Notes under the pieces: generated by a model
The model's database searches: none
Told to the model about the DNA's origin: nothing
The model's input: the letters and a program-made list of their open reading frames with translations, nothing else
Translations under genes and position numbers: made by a program
Part shown: piece after piece, positions 1 through 10,934 of the stretch
Layout: each line of letters opens with the position of its first letter
Position numbering within the stretch: the first letter of the stretch is position 1
Assembly: GCA_027576995.1 (NCBI GenBank)
Contig: JANBQC010000096.1
Span: 1-60,356, forward strand
DNA: 60,356 nucleotides
DNA from: Dimargaris cristalligena
Taxonomy: Eukaryota > Kickxellomycota > Dimargaritomycetes > Dimargaritales > Dimargaritaceae
Direction of reading: 5' to 3'

Positions 1-797
1 TTATCTACCTGCCCTACTCGGCATCTTTGTTATTCTTATCTATAGTTCTTGGCCCTACTCGGCCTACTTGGTTACAATATCAATCGCTTATGTTTAACTC
101 TTGGCTGTACCTTGGCCCAGGTGACTGGACACTCCAACCACCAGCAGGGCTAACCATCAAATACCCTCCCACTCTCCTCGCCTCTCCCCTTTCCCTCCCT
201 TATACACCTCCCTTGATCTGCATAGGGCAGCCAGCCCCCGTTATATCGCCAAACTCTTAATGTAATCTACCTTCCTCCCCATTCTTTGGGAACGCGGTCC
301 TCTCACTTGGGTTTTCACGCCTGAGGGGCTACCCCCCCCCCCCACACACACACATACACTCCCTTCCCCTTCGATTTAGTATGAACCCCAAACGAACCCT
401 TTTACGCTGGCTTTGCAAGTATGCTTAGCTACCCAACCCCGAATACGCTTTCACGCTCCATCTACTGTACATGTTACGCGCCACCCCCACTTTATTCCAC
501 CAGTATTATAATGAATAAATATTTTATATTGCAATTGTGTTTTGGGGCTTATCCTATCATTTGGAACTGAGCCCGTGTTTCAGTGGAGCTCCATACCTAT
601 ACCAACTAAGGTCGACTGGGATTACCACAAGGTCTAATTCGGTAGATTAGCAAAGTTGATGATCCTCTCAACCTGTTGACCAACTCTCCACTGATCCTTC
701 TTAGGTGTATCATCAATGCTAAATTAGGCCCTATGCTTAGCGCAAGGGTTGGTGTGGGGCTGACTGGGCGAACGAATGGCTTCGTGTGGAAGAAACG

Positions 798-832
<35 letters not shown>

Positions 833-2204
833 CCGCTTCAACTGTCCCTAGTGATATAATTTAAACATATATGGGTGCGGGGAGGTTAAGGGGTCGACGG
901 AAAAGGAAATAGTGTATTACGGGATCAACACTATTTTATAACCGCATCATGGCTTGGCTGCATGTTAGGCATGGCGACCTTGGCTTCATCGGATGCGGTC
1001 CGTAACAAAGTAGAATGGGATGATGGGCAGCGGTTAAATGATATACCATTAACTCCTAATAAGGCAAGATAAGACTGGCTATGGAGCTGGGTTTGGTTAA
1101 AGTGGGCAATGGAGTACGCCCTATAACACCACTGTGCGCTGGGTTAGAAATGGGGGATGGTTGAGTGCGTCTTTTTCAGAATCCATTGATTCAGCTATGC
1201 TTTCCAATTGCCCTGGGCTGGCCAACAATCAATGTGATCAGTAATTGCAACTTCCACTCCCAGCCTCGGGCCCATTAAGGTTACCTCGCTTGATCTAACA
1301 AACGGTGTTCAGTTGGCCACCCAAAGGGAAACCCTACATAGCACTATCGCTACTCATATCAAATCAAAAACTCTGACAATAGTTTTGGGTGAGGGAGAGT
1401 AAGGTACGCTGAGTAACAGACATATTGTGCATCTATTAAATGCTGTAGTCATTACTTAGGCAGCCCCGTATAGGTTATCTATTAAACGGAACCACTGGTA
1501 AATGCGTTTTCACTAGATAAACTCAAAAAAGGATAAATAAAACGAGTGCATTGATAGATGCGATACGGACTAGTTCCTGATTGCCAACCCGGACCTTCAT
1601 TAGCGAAGTAGCTAAGAGTGCATCAACCATTCAATGTACGCAAGTAGCCGCCAGTAAGCTCTCAAAACAAAGCAGGGAGGAGTTCGGCATATATTAATAG
1701 CGAACTCGCGAGTTCTTCCAGCTTAGATTAACCAATGGCGATCGAAACCACGCACCAGAAAACAGGGCGCTTCGGTTGGATCCTTATGGAACAAAGTATC
1801 ACTTGCTAGCGTTATGTTGCTAATAGTATTGTTTAGGCCATATGGGTGGCATAATGTGAAAACTGTCCAAATGCAATAAAGAACCCCGTAATCCGCAGAA
1901 CCAAAGGCCACGTCGCATACCAAAAATTGACAATGGATTCTTTAAATAGTTTCTGGATCATCGCCGTTCGATATGGCCCAAAAACGAACGTTTTTTCTCG
2001 AAAATGTGTATCCACTTCAAACGCTAGTGTCATCATGGATACCTGTGGCCCGACTTTACATCCGTCGTATATTAAGGCAAGACATGGTCGCCTCAACTGG
2101 ACGTTATGCACTTTCCCCAAACTCCAACTTTTGAGACACCCGGTTTTGATACTTTACATTTACAACCAGTTTACTTTCTCTTACTTACATTACTACCATT
2201 CCCA
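1..2204. other. Non-coding stretch left of the first peptide ORF
   Basis: I see no family-level coding signal on either strand. An AATAAA at 514-519 follows a pyrimidine-rich stretch and could be the poly(A) signal of a plus-strand gene lying left of the window. A poly-C run followed by CA repeats lies near 331-356. Open frames here are short and of biased composition. Confidence 0.5.
798..832. repeat. (ATT)n microsatellite
   Basis: About eleven consecutive ATT triplets. It creates a run of leucines in a chance open frame, which I do not regard as a gene. Confidence 0.9.
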
Positions 2205-2369
2205 ATGAAGGTCATACTAGCATGTGTGATGGCTATGTACATTCCAATTACTTGCAATGCGCAACCTATTACCCTCGACATTTCACCTCCCTTGGTGGAA
2301 TCCGACCCATCGCCTGTGCGTATACCCAGACACATGTTGATGCTGATGCAGTGGAACACTGCCATTTAA
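2205..2369 (+). CDS. Candidate small secreted peptide (54 aa)
   Basis: A short single-exon frame starts MKVILACVMAMYIPITCNA, which reads as a signal peptide with cleavage expected after CNA. About 35 residues remain, beginning QPITLDISPPL; they are proline-rich with arginines near the middle (VRIPR) and end QWNTAI. No family is recognised. The upstream frame stays open but is a pyrimidine-rich leader. The gene call rests only on the signal-peptide-like start and could be chance. It resembles the peptides at 22660 and 46016 in size and layout, not in sequence. Confidence 0.35.
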   Translation: MKVILACVMAMYIPITCNAQPITLDISPPLVESDPSPVRIPRHMLMLMQWNTAI

Positions 2370-3443
2370 AGAGATATCAGGGCCGTCTTATTCGCGGCGA
2401 ATAATCCCCCGAAACATCCGTTCGGTTCAACCAGTCGTCGGGGGAGGGGGGTCAGGGTCTGGAGCCAGGCCGGCGGGTTCCATCTCGGCAGCGACAGCGA
2501 AAGATCCCGGCTAAATATATCTAATGGATTTAAGTTTTTTTACTTGATCCTTGTCCTGAAATGGTGGTTTCCTTTGGTTCTACTAGTCAATATGGGGGAG
2601 TATCCGCCCGATATGAATCACTCTACTTACGATTGCATTCTTGGGCGAATATCGTTCGGGGGTGTTGCGCCGATTCAAAGTTTATTTTATCTAGGGTAGA
2701 TTCCGTTTGGCTACAGACTGCGGGCATTTACTACTAAAAGCCCTATTTTTCTAATACGCAGATGTCGACTGTTTCCTGTGCATAATAATAAACATTAGTC
2801 CGCCATTTGACCAATTTCATGTCAGTGGTGCCTGGCCTTTGAATGGGTGAAACCACCCGCAATAACAGTGGTAGTGGATACGAATCTCTCAATCCAAAAA
2901 ATCACGTGACACTAACAAGGAACGGCCCAACGCAGCTTCCCACTCCACTATTTTTTTTCGCATGGCATTCCCAAATGGTGGCGGAGATGGTTCACACCCA
3001 TGGCAATTGAAGCTGATAACCACCGTGAAACTAACATCCTGGCCCAAAATTTTTTAGAGAGTCCCACCGAGGTCCCCCCTAAAAGCAATAGAACCACTTA
3101 GCAGCCAGAAATTCGACATAGGCCAGGTCGGGTATAGTGAGTGTAGAGTGGGCGAGTGGAGGGAGGTTTCAGGTGGGATGTGTGTGAGAGAGAATTATGT
3201 AGTAGTAGTGGACAACCCCCCCATACTTTCCCCATAGGCCAAGTGGGCTGGGCGAAAAAAAATTGTATGCAAGCAGGAAGAAGGGGAAACTATGTCAACC
3301 CAAGTTCAAGTGCCCGATCCGCTGATTCCCCCTCTTCTTCTCATCTATCCACCAAGATCAACTTGTCTTTGTGCGTGATCCCTCCACACTCTCCCACACC
3401 CACCTTCCCCTTCCATTTTTCCACCCAACCCCCAACCGCTACT
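2370..3443. other. Upstream region of eS21
   Basis: No gene seen. It includes a GC-rich patch near 2390-2510 and the palindrome TCACGTGA. The last ~100 bases before the eS21 ATG are strongly pyrimidine-rich, as expected for a ribosomal-protein leader. Confidence 0.5.
2902..2909. promoter_or_regulatory. TCACGTGA palindrome (E-box, possible bHLH site)
   Basis: A perfect 8-bp palindrome containing CACGTG lies about 535 bp upstream of the eS21 start. Such sites bind Cbf1/Tye7-type bHLH factors in fungi. Function here is inferred from the motif only. Confidence 0.3.
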
Positions 3444-3704
3444 ATGGAGAACGATCAAGGCCAGCTCGTCGACATGTACCAGCCCCGCAAGTGCTCGGCT
3501 ACCAACCGCCTGATCCCCGCCAAGGACCACGCCGCCGTCCAGATCAACATCGGTAACATCAACGACAAGGGTATCTACGTCAAGTCCTTCAAGACCTACA
3601 GTCTGTCCGGCTTCGTCCGCCGCACCGGTGAATCCGATGAGTCCCTCAACCGCCTGGCCACCCAGGACGGTTACCTGAAGAACGTCTGGAACCCCCGGAA
3701 GTAA
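3444..3704 (+). CDS. RPS21: 40S ribosomal protein eS21 (86 aa)
   Basis: Small-subunit ribosomal protein eS21, needed for 18S rRNA maturation and 40S assembly. The protein starts [20 protein letters not shown] and ends [12 protein letters not shown]. The family hallmarks ([14 protein letters not shown], IxAKDHAxVQINI, GYxKxFxTYALSGxxRxxGESDDSLNRL) are all recognisable over the usual ~85 residues. The frame is open far upstream, but homology fixes the ATG at 3444; the upstream part is a pyrimidine-rich leader. No intron interrupts it, unlike budding-yeast RPS21. A poly(A) signal follows at 3979. Confidence 0.97.
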   Translation: MENDQGQLVDMYQPRKCSATNRLIPAKDHAAVQINIGNINDKGIYVKSFKTYSLSGFVRRTGESDESLNRLATQDGYLKNVWNPRK

Positions 3705-4506
3705 ACCCATTGTTTCTTTTACGAACCCTCGTTTGTCCGGACAACTTCGCATACAGCACAGGTGTGTGTGTGGGGTCGGGGCGGGGTTGGTGATTTTATA
3801 GAGTAAGACGCTGGTTCGGAGAGATCGGCCTTGTAACCCGGTGAATCTCTCCATCTCAGCCCAGTCGTTTTTTTTACTTAATACCACCAGCCGCCTCCGT
3901 CTATATTGGGTTGCCCCAAGGTTGCGTTGATCGGAGGCTACCTAGAAATCCCCTTTAAGGTACCCCCATTGTAACTTCAATAAAGAAAAAACCCCCTCGC
4001 TTGTTTTATTTCAATCTTTCCTAGATGACCGTAAACACGATTCTGTCAGATCTACATGATGGGCGAAGTTCCCAGAACTTGGCGATTCCGCTGATTTATG
4101 GCTGAATGGTGAATCTATGAGAGCAGTCCAAGCACAAAAGTGATTCGAAAGATCTGTAGGGGGACTAATTTAGTCCGAGTATATGAGATTCCCCGCCGGC
4201 TCACTTTCTGGGCTACCAAGCGTAGGGCCACTGATCACTAATCCGGATTTCATAACTGCCAGTATCATTCTGGAGCAAGGCGATCTTCGGACAACTCCAT
4301 GAATGACCAAGACCATTCAGGAGACACCACCTCATAGCCAACCCATTTCACGGGCCCCCTGCTTGGTCGGAACTTATCGATTCCCTTTTATTCCAATTTC
4401 TTTTGGGTGGATTCTATACCTCCCGAGGCGCCTCTCTTGAGCCCCCCCCCCATTCGCTGGGGCCCACTTCCTATTCCATTCTATCCCAACGCAACTCTGC
4501 TCCGCC
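3705..4506. other. eS21 3' UTR and promoter region of the RCC1L-like gene
   Basis: Holds the eS21 poly(A) signal. Beyond about 4020 nothing coding is seen before the ATG at 4507. Confidence 0.5.
3979..3984 (+). terminator. Poly(A) signal AATAAA of eS21
   Basis: A canonical AATAAA about 275 bp past the eS21 stop, followed by an A-run and a T-rich stretch. Confidence 0.6.
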
Positions 4507-7469
4507 ATGTCGGGTTTCGGCTCGGCTCGACTCGTCGGTTGGGGCGCCAACCTGGCCCCTTTGGTCCGGCCACTAGCCCGCCGGCCGGTTGCCGCACAGC
4601 TTAACTCTCTGAAAGAAAACCACCCCTCTCAACCAGGGACATTGCCTAGCATTGCCGAACTGGTTCCGCAATCTCCCTGGCTCGAGCCAGTGGTTAATGA
4701 CGGCAGTTCCCCGGATGCCCATATCAAACTACCCACGGCTCTCGAGGCCCTAGCAACTCTACCTGGGCTGGAAAAGGTAGCGTGCACTGTTACTACGGCG
4801 GGGATTAAATTAAACCCGCATTGACGTTTGGCCAACCTACTAATTACGAAGAGTGTTCAGTGATGGCCATGTTTTACTACCGCCCCAGCGCTACGCTTGC
4901 TCATACATCATATCTCTCCCCAAGTAGAAATCTATATACTAATTATTTTATTCGTGATTTACCCCCATCATTGGCTGGTTAACCCAACAACAGGATATCG
5001 AGATCACTGCCATTGCTGCAGGGCATATGTTCTCTATGGTTGGCATTCGGTCCCCTTCCAGTAACCGTCACTACCTGGCAGGGTTTGGAGTGAATAGCGC
5101 GGGTCAGTTGGGTAAGTGCAGTCCTTGGTATACCAATTTTATACCGCCACGCTATTGCACTTTAATGGGGTCTTTTAATCCCAACCGCTAAACAAGCCAC
5201 CCCCTCCATACACCTAATGCCCCCCGGTCTATTCATTGTCACGCTATATTTGGGGTACCCCCCTCCCCTCCTTGCACCACGTGGTTTTCAGGTACCTGCG
5301 AACCCAGCCGGGGACATTTCGGATTCCATCTGTTCCAGTCGTCCCACCCGGTATTAGGCCTGTCTTGTGGACGTCAACATACCCTCGCACTGTTCGGCGC
5401 GGACTCCTCTAGTACCGAGCCGGAACTTCTGATGAGTTGTGGTGATGACCAGCAAGGCCAGTCGGCTCTGCCCACATCATCCCCGGACGAATCGGAATCC
5501 TATAGCCTATCCGGCTTCCGTCCCACCCAAATTACACCGCCAAGTGACGAGTCCGAACCGATCCACATTAAATCGGTTGGGGCTGGACTGGATCACTCTG
5601 TACTCATGAGCCGTAAGTTTCTAATGGGGTTTGTCCCCAGCTTACCATGGCCTGGTTAATTTTAATCATCCCTCCAATGCGAAAGCGATGTCGGTGTTAA
5701 GCACCATTTCATTGGACCAGGTATTTGGCTCCGTGACTGTAATCGGGTTTGGTTTAGAACTATTATCCATTTTGATATCAAGACGCATTGATGGGGTTGT
5801 CAAATGGTATATATTCTATACTTTGTGTGGCTGTTTCAAGCCATCGGGCATAAAACCCCGAGAAATATTCTAATTATACAACCCCTGGTTCATTTAACCC
5901 CCCCCCCCCTCCCCTCTTCGCTACAGAAAACGGGCATATTTACACGATGGGCTGGGCTGCAGATGGCCAAGTCGGCCAGGGCTCCGCTTTTAAGAGCCAC
6001 TGTTTAACCGCCCGGAGAATACCCGGCATTGCCGATATTTCATTCCGCAAAATCTCCACCAAATCCGACTTTACGTGGGCGCTCGACCGTAAGTATGACT
6101 AGATAAAGGTTTGGTCTAGTCATCGATATCCCGAAAACACGCGGCATTTTTCGTGACTAGACCTAACCGCCACCCCTACTGAACGCTCCCATCCAGCCTT
6201 CCATTGAAAGGTGGCGATGGGGCGATGGCTTTTGGTATCGTTTACTCATAGTAATCCGAGTTATCTTTAATATAATATATACGGATTTTTTAGACACCGG
6301 TCAGGTATACTTTTGGGGGAATTCGGAATACGGCCAATCCATGTTAGGGCACAAAACTGATCGGGTATGTGTCTACTCCACTGAATATTTGTGAACTGAA
6401 ACACGTACATATTACATATATATACACACATACATACAAACATACACACCAATACTCGATCGACCTGAACCTTCGTTGAATTTGCAATCCGCATCCACAT
6501 CCATGGCTTAACTTATTTAACGCCGGCTATATGAAGCCTTGTGTCCAACATTTACTATTAGCACTGACACTCAACTGTACTACCAATTTAATTCATCGAT
6601 AATTATTCACATCCTACCCGAACACCCCGTGCTTAGATTCTCGAAGCGGTACGAGTTCCTCTGGATTTCGCAGTCAAAGATGTAGCAGCTGGCGGAACCC
6701 ATTCCCTCTTACTTTCAGGTAGGTATCCCCCCGCTACCCTTATATATATATATATATTATGGACATGTCATGGCTTTTGACCTTTGAAAACCCAATCTAG
6801 ATGGTTATGTGTAAGGCTCCTTTATCAGCTCTGTGCAAAGGACATATTTGGCTGTTATCATGTCCTCCATTTCCCGCAAGTTACTCACCATGATTGCCTG
6901 TCTATTACTGTTATTTGGGCCCGCGTGATCAACCGGTTGGATGCCCGATTTTGATATATATATATTTATATATGTCATTCGAATGACAGAGGATGGTGAC
7001 ATGTACACATGTGGGTACGGGGCACTTGGGCTCGGTGACATTGAGCATGTGTTGCTGCAGCCCACGAAGATCCCGTGGCCAAAAACCAGCGGGCTCGTGA
7101 CCCAGGTCTTCGCTGGATTAGATTATTGTGCGTGCATAACTGGTAAGTATAAATCCACTATGTTTTGCGACCCTGCATACGATTCCATTACTTCATGTTT
7201 TGACCACCATGATCCAATATTTACAATTCCTCATCACACCCCAGCGCTTATTATTATTATGACCGCGTTTGTTACCTATTTACCCCTCAGATGCTGACAC
7301 CCTTTACGTTTGGGGATTAAACAGTGTATTCGGTCGACTGGGCCATGACCTCACAGGTGGGCTCTCTCATGTAGTCACTCCCCGTCGAGTTACTATGCCT
7401 TCAGGGTCCAAGGGGCGAACTTTAACTGTTGCCTGTGGTACCCATCATATATTGGCGCTGGTTCAATAA
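4507..7469 (+). CDS. RCC1L: RCC1-repeat protein, RCC1L/WBSCR16 type (451 aa)
   Basis: Eight exons: 4507-4776, 4994-5111, 5292-5612, 5927-6088, 6294-6364, 6637-6718, 6990-7142, 7291-7469. All introns are GT..AG and phases agree, giving 1356 nt. The product is a seven-bladed RCC1 propeller with blade signatures such as GWAADGQVG, WGNSEYGQS, GYGALGLGD and VWGLNSVFGRLGHD, ending VACGTHHILALVQ. The order and spacing fit mammalian RCC1L (mitochondrial; reported as an OPA1 exchange factor and mitoribosome-associated) better than nuclear RCC1. The N-terminus (GSARLVGWGANLAPLVRPLARRP) is basic and could be a mitochondrial presequence. The TA microsatellites near 6742 and 6954 lie in intron 6. Which biochemical role applies in this organism is inference. 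Confidence 0.88.
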
Positions 7470-7875
7470 AACCTTAGGCAACAGCCTCAAAAAATGGTTG
7501 AGAAATCGAGAGGTATATGGTTTAGAGTTTGAATATATCAATACAAAGGGTGAGTAAAGAAACGTATGGAATAACCACAGTTTCAAGCAGGGTATAAAGA
7601 AATAAGAAATCTTCAGAACAGTAGTGCCTTCGAGGGTTGGTAGGATTAAGGATAAGGTCCGGTGTAAAATATAATGAGTATGAATGTCTGCCCGCTCAAA
7701 ATAGGCCAAATAAAAATGAACACCATGGGAAATGTGTATGAGCTGGTTTGATTGTACTTTAATCCTACAACTAAATATACAGGTATAAAAAAGCGTGCTC
7801 GGTAGGTCAAATGCCAGGGCGCGGGCGGGCATGGTAGCGTATAAGACGCTTAGTCGCCGTGCGGTCCATGAGGGA
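7470..7875. other. Convergent 3' region between the RCC1L-like gene and MAF1
   Basis: About 400 bp shared by the 3' ends of two convergent genes. AATAAA overlaps the RCC1L stop. No other gene seen. Confidence 0.5.
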
Positions 7876-10800
7876 CTACAGGTTCTCAACCACGACAACT
7901 TCGTCCGGGTTTTCGCTATTACAGTAGAGTGGGACATGGTGCCGATAAAGAATAGTTAGATTTAGATACAATATAGTAGGCGTAGATGCAGGCTGATTAG
8001 AGACAGTCTGTAAAGCAGTAGGGTCGGTACATATATATATATATAGATATATATGCGGGAGTGGGGGTAGGGTAAATGTGAACCAGCGGCGAAAGGAACT
8101 TACCGTTGCGGTCTCGGAACCGGCGAGGTTTCCATATCACTGAATTCCATATGGGCACTGTGACTGATGGGGTAATCGTACTCGTCCTCCTCCTCCTCGG
8201 AATAGGAGGTCGGACTCTGACAGTTACAACTAAAGTAGACAACGCGCTTCAAATGACGGTTAAAGAAGAAGTAGTGGAACGACCAGCTGTTATGGGGGGT
8301 AAAACGATGATCATCACGGCAGTGCCCGAAAGGCGATGGGGCCGGAGGGTAAACCATATGACAGCATGGGTGGTAAGGTATACGCGTTGAAGGAAGAAGG
8401 TAGTGTTCAAGCACACATCCACGCATTCCCAAACCAGGAAAGCAGTCATAATTGACATAGCCGAGATATGATGAGTTGGGTTGTGAGGTTCACGAGGTGT
8501 GTTGCGAGAGAACCGAAATACAAGAGCGCCAAACAAGGGCGGTCGCCAATGTACGCGGATAATTACCCAAGCAGACACGTGTCGATTAGATGAGTTGTTT
8601 CCAATGCCATAGTGTGTGTATGTGTAGGTGATTGATAACCAGCGCAACGTATGATGAACCAACAGTTCCATTAGGAAACAACCACACCCAGAAAGACCCC
8701 CATCGCGCATTCGAAATAGATTCCAAAAAAAGGTGATGATTTTAGAAACCAGGGGTGTTGAATACGATAGAATACCAAAACTAGGGTATTCAAGAAAATA
8801 ACCACATCTATCCTTGCTATACTAATCTATGCTCCACCGTGACTCGCGTGGGGGGAAAAGAGGAATGTTTGGCTGGTGAAGGAGAACGAGGGTTAGGCGA
8901 CCAAGCTAATAGAAGATGGTAGACCTGACCCCCTCATTCTCACGGTTAGTACTAGGTTGGTCCCCTTTCTCGAATGGGGTCTCCGCGGAATAGGTGCGGA
9001 GATGAATCAAGAAAGACAAATAAGCGGTAAGCCAGAGGGTAAAGAGGTGGGGGATGATTCACTGACTGCTTATCAGATCCGGGTATTAGAGGGTGGTGAG
9101 TGGAAGGGGGCTGCAGCGATATGTACCCACCGCCAAGTCACAAGTCATAATACTTTTTTCCCTTTCATGTTAACCCTGGGATCCCAGCCAAAGCCCAAAA
9201 CCATACCCCATCCAGAAAATACACGCCAAAACATAGGCGAATGAATCAAGCTGGAGGCCAAAGAAGGGAAAACCACACAGGGGTGGAGGTCACGGGGAGC
9301 TGTATAATTTGGTTAAAGGCACGGGCAACACCAATCGACGGTACTTACATTGAGCCGTTCTCGGCAAAGGGGTCGGAGTCCCCTTCGGGTTGGTAGGAGT
9401 ACACGCTGCACTCTTGAAGGTCAATGACCTTATCGACGACTTCCCACAGGCGGTAGCGCTGGATGGCGGTGGTGTTGCCCGCCGTAAAGAGGGTTGAATT
9501 GATGGAGTTGATAACTGACATGGCGTCGGGCTCATGAGTGAACTGCTCCTTCGTAATAAACCTGTTGGTTCAGATGGCGAGAATAGTTATAGGCAAAAGA
9601 CCAATTATAGCAGGATGATGGTTAATATTCCAGCCTGGAGAAAATAGGAGTGTGGGCAGCTATCAAACGGTATCGGCAGCCAAGTGTAAGAAGGCTGATT
9701 CAGGAAGCTGAAGGCCCATTGTCATACAGACGCGTGGGAATTGTCACCACGGGATCCACCCGCCGGCGCTGAGTAAGAAGGGGGGTAACGGGGGGGGGGA
9801 ATACCACTCCACAGAACACCCGGGGAGGTTTATGGTAGCACCAAGGTCTAAAAATGGATTAAGGAGGGAGTCAGGACTTACCGGAAGTCGTAATCAGGGA
9901 AGGACGCGTTCAGCGTGGCAATAAGGTAGAAAAGCACCTTGCGCGATGACGTCTCGGTGAGGGGTCCAAAGGGGGAGGTCATATGGCTCAGTGACTGCTC
10001 GGGCGAGAGGCTCGAAGCTTCCAGCAGGTCCTCCTGGAATTTATTCTCAAAGAACTTGTACAGTTTTTTATCGGCCCCCGCGAATTTGCCTAGTGGGAAT
10101 GAGAAGTGGACACATAGAAGGGAACAACAGATAGGAGGTTTGCACCAAATCGCATTGCAATAGTAGTCGCGTGTGAGTTGTTCGGGTTGGTTTAAAAATA
10201 GTAGCCATTACAGAGTCTGATCACGCGAAACGAGAAAAAAGCGCAAGTGGGAGGCTAAGAGTGAGCCGAGAAGCCGGGTGTTTCGCATACACGCAATACC
10301 AATATAAATATGGGTGAAGTTCAGCTTAGCTGCATAAGAATTTAACTGATATGTGTATGGGAAAATCGGTGGGTTCTTATTTTCAACCAGTAGTATTTGC
10401 CTCATCAAATGGATTTTTCGTTATACAGCCTTGCTGAACTACTCCCATATAAATACCGATGCAAATAACAACAGGCATTGCACCATAGAGCACCACAGCC
10501 TCCACCGTGAACAGTGTTCCCCACCAAGGGAGCAGGTGGAGATTTATGTCACTCGCTTAGGGATGGTGACTGCTGTCGTCAGCGACAGAAGGAAGAGTGG
10601 CGAGGATTATCCACCACTCTGTCCCTTTCACTGAGCCCTTAGGGCTCTCCTCAGGGACTTGGGGCAGTGCAGGCCCGCGTCTCTGGTCGGGGTACATTAC
10701 AGTGTATCTGGTTATTGGGACGCCTGGGTAAGTCCCACGCCCTTGCCACAAGCCGTTTTCGGACCAGTCACTAATAATTCGACAGAGAGGGGGTGTACAA

Positions 10801-10934
10801 GTACAGTAAGAAGAGGGTGGGGGGTACTTACAGGAATAGGCTTCGAGACGGCCATTGACGCGGTTTTCGCCCGAAGTCTCAAACGAGAGGACGGGGTTTA
10901 TTATGTTGAAGTCGGCGATGTCCAGGTATTTCAT
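7876..10934 (-). CDS. MAF1: MAF1, repressor of RNA polymerase III (248 aa)
   Basis: Five exons on the minus strand: 10934-10832, 10089-9882, 9561-9349, 8286-8104, 7915-7876; 747 nt with all phases consistent. MAF1 binds Pol III and Brf1 and shuts down tRNA and 5S synthesis under stress, controlled by TOR/PKA phosphorylation. The sequence has the A-box ([20 protein letters not shown], then GRLEAYSCK), B-box ([21 protein letters not shown]) and C-box ([19 protein letters not shown]). An acidic stretch ([10 protein letters not shown]) follows and the protein ends VVVVENL. Length is at the short end of the family. Introns are long (742 and 1062 bp for the first and third). Intron 1 carries a copy of the inverted-repeat element at 10308. 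Confidence 0.95.
8031..8054. repeat. (AT)n microsatellite in MAF1 intron 4
   Basis: Alternating AT run inside the last intron of MAF1. Confidence 0.8.
10308..10450 (-). mobile_element. MITE-like inverted-repeat element, copy A (143 bp)
   Basis: Starts ATATGGGTGAAGTTCAGC and ends with the imperfect inverse ...GCTGAACTACTCCCATAT. The terminal arms are about 30 bp and there is no coding capacity. Read on the minus strand it matches the copies at 39026 and 54794, including the core GATGAGGCAAATACTACTGG. It lies in intron 1 of MAF1. No clear target-site duplication is visible. Confidence 0.75.

Noticed and set aside
676..864. 62-codon frame with a long leucine run
   Set aside because: The run is just the (ATT)n microsatellite read in one frame; no other coding evidence.
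3156..3443. N-terminal extension of eS21
   Set aside because: eS21 is conserved and starts at MENDQ; the upstream frame is a pyrimidine-rich leader.
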